Positions 13,267 to 17,843 of a stretch of DNA of 17,843 nucleotides are shown here, one piece after another. This DNA comes from JAEUMD01 sp964559355. GTDB taxonomy: Bacteria > Pseudomonadota > Alphaproteobacteria > Rhizobiales > Hyphomicrobiaceae. The stretch spans positions 1 to 17,843 of the forward strand of contig CAZLHQ010000059.1 in the NCBI GenBank assembly GCA_964559355.1, in the 5' to 3' direction. Position numbers and translations under genes: made by a program. Position 1 is the stretch's first letter; every line of letters starts with the position of its first letter. The notes under the pieces were generated by a model. The model searched no databases. It had not been told where the DNA came from and saw nothing but the letters and a program-made list of their open reading frames with translations.

Positions 13267-13292
13267 CGTTTGACCGGAACGTTTGACCGGAA
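13267..13292. repeat. Perfect tandem 13-bp repeat upstream of the glcG-like gene
   Basis: CGTTTGACCGGAA occurs twice head to tail (13267-13279 and 13280-13292) in the 145-bp divergent region between the GlcG-like gene and ubiE. On the GlcG strand the unit is TTCCGGTCAAACG. It may be a tandem operator or a recent slippage duplication of leader sequence. It is too short to be an insertion footprint by itself. Confidence 0.6.
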
Positions 13293-13398
13293 GGCAGGGC
13301 GGCCGTGTGCCGCGCTCCGCTTGACTTCTGCAATAGCAAGCCCAGAGCCCGTGGGCTATGCTGCCACGCAATATCGATAACCAGCCAAGGCCCTCGTC

Positions 13399-14166
13399 AT
13401 GACCGACACGCCACAAAGCCAGACCACCAGCTTCGGCTTCAAGGAAGTTCCCAAGGAGGAACGGCAAGGCCTCGTCAACGACGTTTTTGCCAAGGTGGCC
13501 GACCGCTACGACCTAATGAACGACCTGATGTCGGGCGGACTGCATCGGCTATGGAAGCGCGATTTCGTCAACTGGCTGGCGCCGCCCAAGGGAGATCGGG
13601 ATTATCGCCTGCTCGACGTCGCGGGCGGCACTGGCGACATCGCGCTACGCTATGCCGGCCAGACCGGCGAAAAGGCCACCGCCGTCATTTGCGACATCAG
13701 CCCGCAGATGCTCGAAGTCGGCCAGCGCCGTGTCAACGATGCGGGCTTTGCCCATCGCATCGAATGCATCGAGGGCAATGCCGAAGCGCTGCCCTTCCCC
13801 GACAAGTCGTTCGACGCCTACACGATCGCCTTCGGCATCCGCAACGTGACGAACATCGACAAGGCGCTGGAAGAGGCGCATCGCGTGCTGAAAACCGGCG
13901 GGCGCTTCATGTGCCTCGAGTTCAGCCAAGTGCAGATGCCGATCCTCGACAAGCTATATGAATTCCACTCGTTCCACATGATCCCGCGCATGGGCAAGCT
14001 GATCGCCGGCGACGATCAGCCCTATCAGTATCTTGTGGAATCGATCCGCAAATTCCCCAATCAGGAGGCGTTCGCCGGCATGATCCGCAAGGCCGGTTTC
14101 GAGCGCGTCAGCTATCGTAACCTGACCGGTGGCATTGCGGCCATGCATTCGGGATGGAAGGTGTGA
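13399..14166 (+). CDS. ubiE: Ubiquinone/menaquinone biosynthesis C-methyltransferase
   Basis: A 255-residue SAM-dependent enzyme that methylates the quinone ring carbon in ubiquinone synthesis (and demethylmenaquinone where present). Family signature 1 appears as YDLMNDLMSGGLHRLW (37-52), the SAM-binding motif as LDVAGGTGD (72-80), CDISPQML at 98-105, and signature 2 as RVLKTGGRFMCLEFS (162-176). It ends MHSGWKV as expected. ATG 13399 follows AAGG at a workable distance. It is divergent from the GlcG-mutM pair. In many alphaproteobacteria ubiB follows ubiE directly; here an unrelated convergent FmdB-type gene follows after 26 bp, so ubiB must be elsewhere. Confidence 0.97.
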   Translation: MTDTPQSQTTSFGFKEVPKEERQGLVNDVFAKVADRYDLMNDLMSGGLHRLWKRDFVNWLAPPKGDRDYRLLDVAGGTGDIALRYAGQTGEKATAVICDISPQMLEVGQRRVNDAGFAHRIECIEGNAEALPFPDKSFDAYTIAFGIRNVTNIDKALEEAHRVLKTGGRFMCLEFSQVQMPILDKLYEFHSFHMIPRMGKLIAGDDQPYQYLVESIRKFPNQEAFAGMIRKAGFERVSYRNLTGGIAAMHSGWKV

Positions 14167-14192
14167 GCTTCGGGCTTACCGACGCTTCGCCC

Positions 14193-14411
14193 TCAACCGC
14201 AGTTGCAGCCGCCGCCGCAGCTATGTCCGCCACCACCGCCGCCAGCAAATGAGCCGCCCGCCTCACCGCCCTTATTGGGCGATGCAATCAGCGACAACTG
14301 GCGTGACAGATCACGGCCGCCGCAGGAGGGGCACTCGGCCGTTTCCTCCGCGCGCACCAGCGTCTCGAACTCTTTGCCGCATGACTTGCAGCTGAACCCG
14401 TAAATCGGCAT
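14193..14411 (-). CDS. FmdB-family zinc-ribbon protein
   Basis: A 72-residue protein starting MPIYGFSCKSCGKEFETL, the standard FmdB N-terminus. Two CxxC knuckles (CKSC at 8-11 and CPSC at 27-30) should bind one zinc. The tail is glycine-rich, with SFAGGGGGGHSCGGGC and CNCG adding further cysteines. FmdB proteins are putative regulators named from an amidase/formamidase locus; their role is poorly defined. ATG 14411 gives the family start, and the five upstream residues from 14426 are dropped. GAGGAG lies shortly before it. It is convergent with ubiE and downstream of the phosphatase gene on the same strand, with 177 bp between. Confidence 0.9.
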   Translation of the reverse strand: MPIYGFSCKSCGKEFETLVRAEETAECPSCGGRDLSRQLSLIASPNKGGEAGGSFAGGGGGGHSCGGGCNCG

Positions 14412-14551
14412 GGCCGTACTCCTCAATCATCCGTTTCGTCCGCACGGGCGGCACAAGCGCGTATTGAGGGCGAACATTGTCGTAACGCCCTTAAACTTCA
14501 AGAGACACGATAGCACGGGGTTGACGCCGGCCAACGCCACAGCAAGGGGAC

Positions 14552-14569
14552 ATGACGAGCAGACGTCAT
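14552..14569. other. Short inverted repeat between the phosphatase and FmdB genes
   Basis: ATGACG (14552-14557) and CGTCAT (14564-14569) form a perfect six-base stem with a six-base loop, 20 bp beyond the phosphatase stop. There is no T-tract in the direction of transcription. It could be a weak 3'-end hairpin of the signalling operon or an operator for the downstream FmdB gene. Confidence 0.3.
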
Positions 14570-14588
14570 TACCGCTCAAGATTGCCGC

Positions 14589-15473
14589 TCAAGCCACTTG
14601 CGCGGTTTGCGGCTTCAAGCGCACAGCGACGACGGTGGCATTGTCCTGATGCGGCTCGCGCATCTGCTCCACGGCGCGGATCAGCGCTGAGGCGACCGCA
14701 TCCGCGCCATCCCGGGCATAGGCAGAAACGATGCGTGCAACCTCTGACGTATCCAGCGTATTGAGGCCATCGCTGGCCAGGATCACGTAGTCTTCCGGCT
14801 CCAGGTGAAGCGGCTTCAGTGAGACGTCGACGAGATCGATTTCATCGCCGGTGACGGCCGAACGAAGCATATGCCGGCGCGGATCGTGGCGCGCTTCCTC
14901 AGCCGTCAAGTGGCCAGAAGCAACCAGACGATCGAGCTCGGGTGCAAGGCTGTGGTCCTCGTTGAGCAGCGCAATCTCGCCGCGCCTGTAGAGCAGCAGC
15001 GGACTGTCTCCGACGCTGACCCACTCCACATCGGTTCCGCTGAACGCAACGCCGATCAACGTCGAGCCCATGCCCGACAGCATCGGGTTGTCATCCACCT
15101 TGCGGGCCAGCGCATCGTTGGCTGCCCCGAGCGCCGCCAGCAGCCGCTCCGGCACCGGCCCGTTGCGCGTCGCGCAGGTGTTGAGGAAATGCTCGCACAC
15201 CATGCGGCTGGCGAGCGCACCGCCGGTGTGCCCCCCCATGCCATCGGCGAGAACCGCAATCAACGAGCCGTCACGAGGCGGGGTGTCGCGCAACGCGGCT
15301 TCGAGCGGCGCGGCGACATCGCCATCAGGCGCGCCCTCTCGGCCGGCGCTGGCGCCAGCACCGGTTGCGGCCTGTGCGAGGAGGCCATCGCCCCCAGGCC
15401 ATACCGCCGCGGTATCTTCCTGATAATGGCGCGCACCCTGCGTGGTGCGGCGCGCGAAATCGTACTGAGGCAT
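14589..15473 (-). CDS. PP2C-family Ser/Thr protein phosphatase
   Basis: A 294-residue metal-dependent phosphatase that removes phosphate from Ser/Thr. Metal-binding and core motifs are in order: RHYQEDT (15-21), LADGMGGHTGG (75-85), GSTLIGVAF (136-144), SVGDSPLLLYR (153-163), SDGL (234-237) and QDNATVV (276-282). All acidic metal ligands are present, so it should be active. An Ala/Gly-rich insertion at about 33-66 separates the first two motifs and is probably disordered. ATG 15473 shares one base with the stop of the upstream FHA gene (TGATG), implying translational coupling; the upstream TTG at 15476 is unlikely. With the FHA proteins and the divergent kinase it forms a phosphorylation cassette, most simply as the kinase antagonist. 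Confidence 0.94.
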   Translation of the reverse strand: MPQYDFARRTTQGARHYQEDTAAVWPGGDGLLAQAATGAGASAGREGAPDGDVAAPLEAALRDTPPRDGSLIAVLADGMGGHTGGALASRMVCEHFLNTCATRNGPVPERLLAALGAANDALARKVDDNPMLSGMGSTLIGVAFSGTDVEWVSVGDSPLLLYRRGEIALLNEDHSLAPELDRLVASGHLTAEEARHDPRRHMLRSAVTGDEIDLVDVSLKPLHLEPEDYVILASDGLNTLDTSEVARIVSAYARDGADAVASALIRAVEQMREPHQDNATVVAVRLKPQTAQVA

Positions 15474-16282
15474 CAATCCTTGACTTCTGCAAGCTCCGCC
15501 CAGTCGAAATCGGGTCCGCAGAACGGTACGAATACGAGCTGGGTTCTGCCCATTGTTATCACATCCATATGTGCCAATTCGACGGCGCCGGTGGGTCGCT
15601 TGTCGTTCACCGATACGACATTGGTCTTGGCCAGGTTCGGCACGAATAGAAAACCGCGATCGGCGGAATCATAGCGGATGTAGGCCTGCTCCTCGGACGA
15701 AATCGCATCATCCCCGAAATCGATCGAGATGCGCTGCGTCTTGGCCCGGCCAATGGTGTTGTTGCCCTCGAACACGGGACGGAATGCGCCAAGCCCCGGT
15801 CCACCGACGACCACCAGCCACGCCACCACCGGATCCTGCGCGAAATCGTTGCGCACGAGCTTCTGGCGGCCCCGCACAAGCTGCGTGCGTGGCGGCTCAT
15901 CGGATTTGTCCGCAACCTCGGCGGACTTGCGCACGACGCGCGTGGTCGGCGGCTGATCGAACTCCACATGCCGCTCCTGCGGCTTCATGGCCAGCGTGGC
16001 GCGCACCGCGCGTGCGGCCTCTTCCGCGCTCGGCGAGGGAGCGGGTGCTGCGGCTTTCGCGTCGTTGACGACGGCAGGCGCGGCCCCCGTACCGGCTGTC
16101 TCGGCTTGTGACGCCAACGGTGGCGGCAGCGCGACGACGGCTTGAGGCGCTGGCTGCGGCTTGGGCGGGGTTGGAACTTGTGCTGGTTCCTCGCGGCTCG
16201 CTGCCGCCAATGCGTCTTTGAGCGAGCCGAGGAACCCCTGGGCGCGCGCACCGGACTGCTGCGCCTTCGCATTTTCCGACAT
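15473..16282 (-). CDS. Soluble FHA-domain protein with disordered Pro/Ala-rich N-terminus
   Basis: A 269-residue protein. Residues 1-110 are low-complexity and rich in Pro, Ala and Gln, probably unstructured. The C-terminal FHA domain (about 155-253) has NNTIGRAKTQRISID (174-188), but the usual S-x-x-H is SSEEQ (195-199), so the conserved histidine is replaced by Gln; the later segment reads TNVVSVNDKRP (220-230). The linker carries two similar threonine motifs, PTTRVVRK (112-119) and PRTQLVRG (131-138), which look like candidate phospho-acceptor/FHA-docking sites. No signal peptide or membrane helix. ATG 16282 is preceded by GGGGAG with eight bases of spacing. Its stop overlaps the phosphatase start. 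Probable adaptor between kinase and phosphatase; this is inference. Confidence 0.85.
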   Translation of the reverse strand: MSENAKAQQSGARAQGFLGSLKDALAAASREEPAQVPTPPKPQPAPQAVVALPPPLASQAETAGTGAAPAVVNDAKAAAPAPSPSAEEAARAVRATLAMKPQERHVEFDQPPTTRVVRKSAEVADKSDEPPRTQLVRGRQKLVRNDFAQDPVVAWLVVVGGPGLGAFRPVFEGNNTIGRAKTQRISIDFGDDAISSEEQAYIRYDSADRGFLFVPNLAKTNVVSVNDKRPTGAVELAHMDVITMGRTQLVFVPFCGPDFDWAELAEVKD

Positions 16283-16371
16283 TGGATTTTCTCCCCTCTT
16301 TCGTTTCATCTCCTGGCCCACTCGGTTGCGCATGGCAATTCGCAACGCCCACGGGCCGCCGCCACAATCAA

Positions 16372-17094
16372 TCACGTCGACGCAATGCGGAACGTGAATG
16401 CGATCCCCGGACATGAGACGCGATCGCCATCGCGCAACCGGCGACGCGCGCAGCGCCGTCCATTGACCCGCACCCGTTCGTTGGCCCCATTCGTCAGATC
16501 GCAAATGTAGATGTCATACTCCCAAGTGTGCTCGATCGCTGCGTGATAGCGCTCGAGCTTATGGGCGGTGGCTATGGCAATTTCGTTGTCGCTTTCGCGT
16601 CCGATGCGCGTCAGCCCTGGCTTCAGGTCGCGGCGGAACTCGGCGCCATCGAGCTTGCCCTCGATCCAGGCGCGGCGTGGGCGCGCAAAACCCGTGGTAT
16701 CGTCGGGCCGATCTACCGAGGGTGCCAGCGCCATGCTGCGAGGGTCCGCATCAGCGTGCGGAACACGCAGCGACCAACGCAACAGCCAGGCGAGCACGGC
16801 CATCGGGACGGCAAGGGCGGCGACGCCAAGACCAAGCGCCAGGGCGGGCGCACGCACACCGGCAATCTGCACCAAGTCGGCCGAGCGCCGCAGCAACGGG
16901 GCAGCCGCCACCGCCAAACCGGAGAACATGGATATGGCGAAGTCGCGCACCGGCGCGTGCAGCGCAACGAATGCGAGGATCAACAGCGAGATCACTGCGA
17001 TAACGGTCGTGCCGTGTACGCGCCAATAGGCTCCTTTGCGCTCGCCGTCAGCGAGCCCGCGCACCACACCTGCCGCATCCCCTGTCAGCGCCAC
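16372..17094 (-). CDS. Membrane-anchored FHA-domain protein
   Basis: A protein with N-terminal hydrophobic helices followed by a C-terminal FHA domain. From GTG 17094 (240 residues), membrane segments lie at about 29-68 (probably two helices) and 82-106. A linker and FHA domain follow (about 162-237) with TRIGRESDNEIAIA (162-175), RYH (182-184) in place of the usual S-R-x-H, and VNGRR (210-214). The phosphopeptide-binding Gly-Arg and His are kept, unlike the next FHA protein. GTG 17094 is chosen because GGTGGAG lies seven bases upstream; TTG 17178 in the same frame would add 28 residues but lacks a ribosome-binding site. It is the first gene of the FHA-FHA-phosphatase operon and is divergent from the kinase. 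Likely a membrane reader of phosphothreonine on the kinase or its substrates. Confidence 0.8.
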   Translation of the reverse strand: MALTGDAAGVVRGLADGERKGAYWRVHGTTVIAVISLLILAFVALHAPVRDFAISMFSGLAVAAAPLLRRSADLVQIAGVRAPALALGLGVAALAVPMAVLAWLLRWSLRVPHADADPRSMALAPSVDRPDDTTGFARPRRAWIEGKLDGAEFRRDLKPGLTRIGRESDNEIAIATAHKLERYHAAIEHTWEYDIYICDLTNGANERVRVNGRRCARRRLRDGDRVSCPGIAFTFRIAST

Positions 17095-17189
17095 CGCCCC
17101 GCTCCACCGAATCGCAGTTTGCCTCACTGTGCAAAGCTGCCCGCGGTTGGCGGCAACACCGTGGCCAACCTCGGGCAAAGTGAAGATTT

Positions 17190-17207
17190 GTTCATCCTGG
17201 GTTCATC
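17190..17207. promoter_or_regulatory. Two direct GTTCATC repeats, 11-bp period, in the kinase/FHA divergent region
   Basis: GTTCATC occurs at 17190-17196 and 17201-17207, about one helical turn apart. Such spacing is usual for OmpR/PhoB-type response-regulator half-sites. It lies between the divergent FHA and kinase genes. No regulator can be named and two short copies may arise by chance. Confidence 0.25.
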
Positions 17208-17319
17208 GCCCGAAAGAGCGCCACATTCTTGCGCGAATGAAGCTCAGGTTGAGGCACGATTCGGTTTGTCTCGTCTGGCGCCGGCGACAAAGCAGCGCCG
17301 CCGAGCAACGACAAGGATC

Positions 17320-17843
17320 ATGGCAAATCTGATCGCGTTACCGTCTGGAACCGAACTGGTGGGAGACTACCGCATCGAGCGTGTGCTCGGCGCGGGCGGC
17401 TTTGGCATTACCTATCTTGCCGACGAGATGGCGCTCGACCGCGCTGTGACGATCAAGGAATATTTTCCTTCCGATTTCGCTGCCCGCTCGGCCAGCCACG
17501 AGGCCGTGCCGCGGTCGCAGGATTGCTCGAGCGACTATCGCTGGGGGCTCGACCGCTTCATCGAGGAAGCGCAGACGCTGGCCCGTTTCGACCACCCCAA
17601 CATCGTCCGCGTCTACCGCTACTTCCGCGCCAACAACACCGGCTACATGGTGCTGCACTTCGAGGAAGGGCAGAGCCTGAAGGCGTGGCTCAAGGGGCTC
17701 GGCCGGGCGCCGCGGCAGAAAGAGCTCGACCGTATCGTCGAGCCGCTGCTCGATGCGCTGGCGCTGATCGACGACGCCGACTTCCTGCATCGCGACATCG
17801 CGCCCGACAACATCATGATCCGCAAGGGCGGCGAGCCGGTCTT
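17320..17843 (+). CDS. Ser/Thr protein kinase, truncated by the right window edge
   Basis: The open frame from ATG 17320 to the window end encodes 174 residues of a eukaryotic-like kinase catalytic domain. Visible motifs: glycine-rich loop LGAGGFGITYLA, the ATP-binding lysine in VTIKEYFPSDFA, the C-helix glutamate region FIEEAQTLARFDHPNIV and the catalytic loop HRDIAPDNIMI. The Asp in HRD and the following Asn are intact, so an active kinase is expected. The DFG motif and any sensor or membrane region are beyond the edge. AAGGA lies only two bases before the ATG, a short spacing. It is divergent from the FHA-FHA-phosphatase operon and is the obvious phosphorylating partner. IKEYFP-type kinases often have additional C-terminal domains, which cannot be seen here. 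Confidence 0.93.
   Translation, partial: MANLIALPSGTELVGDYRIERVLGAGGFGITYLADEMALDRAVTIKEYFPSDFAARSASHEAVPRSQDCSSDYRWGLDRFIEEAQTLARFDHPNIVRVYRYFRANNTGYMVLHFEEGQSLKAWLKGLGRAPRQKELDRIVEPLLDALALIDDADFLHRDIAPDNIMIRKGGEPV

Noticed and set aside
14469..14491. GGGCG/CGCCC inverted repeat upstream of the FmdB gene
   Set aside because: Only five base pairs before mismatches and no T-tract; too weak to list as a feature.
14589..17843. Type VI secretion regulatory locus
   Set aside because: The kinase/FHA/PP2C set is compatible, but no structural secretion gene (sheath, baseplate, TssM-like) is visible, so it is not claimed.
1..17843. tRNA or rRNA genes, CRISPR arrays, insertion sequences
   Set aside because: I saw no tRNA-like cloverleaf arms, rRNA segments, regularly spaced repeats or transposase motifs on either strand by reading; a covariance-model scan was not possible.

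Overview
The window reads as the dnaA/dnaN neighbourhood of an alphaproteobacterial chromosome, most likely from the Hyphomicrobiales (Rhizobiales). The evidence is the housekeeping gene set ubiE, mutM, an enoyl-CoA hydratase, rpsT, dnaA and dnaN, which from general knowledge cluster in this lineage. A CtrA-type box, a cluster of GANTC sites, GC-rich coding sequence and the Cx4C form of the MutM zinc finger agree with this. The genus cannot be fixed from the sequence alone.

Layout, left to right. Positions 1-931: the first 20 codons of a TetR-type regulator (minus strand), a short palindromic operator candidate, and a divergent enoyl-CoA hydratase. Positions 1122-5401, all minus strand: rhodanese-like protein, dnaA, a 487-bp spacer with two strong hairpins, dnaN, and a cysteine-rich protein of unknown function. 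Positions 5402-6048 hold no convincing gene. This stretch carries a perfect TTAA-N7-TTAA box, an inverted pair of DnaA-box-like sites, a near-perfect 22-bp palindrome, four GANTC sites and a rho-independent terminator. It is the best candidate for the replication origin, or at least for a cell-cycle-controlled regulatory region. rpsT (minus) closes this block.

Positions 6589-10763 are a plus-strand accessory block lying between rpsT and the enoyl-CoA hydratase gene, which I expect to be near-neighbours in relatives. It encodes an SxtJ-family membrane protein, a 50-residue DUF5989/SxtK-like membrane peptide, a 614-residue NodU/CmcH-family carbamoyltransferase, and two tandem paralogous six-helix membrane proteins of unknown family separated by an excellent terminator. 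The first three match the sxtI/sxtJ/sxtK trio known from saxitoxin clusters. Nothing else here suggests saxitoxin, so this looks like a membrane-associated carbamoylation module with an unknown acceptor.

Positions 10770-14411 return to housekeeping genes: enoyl-CoA hydratase, a small two-helix membrane protein, mutM, a GlcG/HbpS-like protein, ubiE and an FmdB-type zinc-ribbon protein. Positions 14589-17843 form a Ser/Thr phosphorylation cassette: a PP2C phosphatase, a soluble FHA protein with a disordered N-terminus, a membrane-anchored FHA protein, and a divergent Ser/Thr kinase cut by the right edge. The phosphatase and soluble FHA genes overlap by one base. The set has the parts for a threonine-phosphorylation switch (kinase writes, FHA reads, phosphatase erases). 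No secretion-system gene is visible to assign its output.
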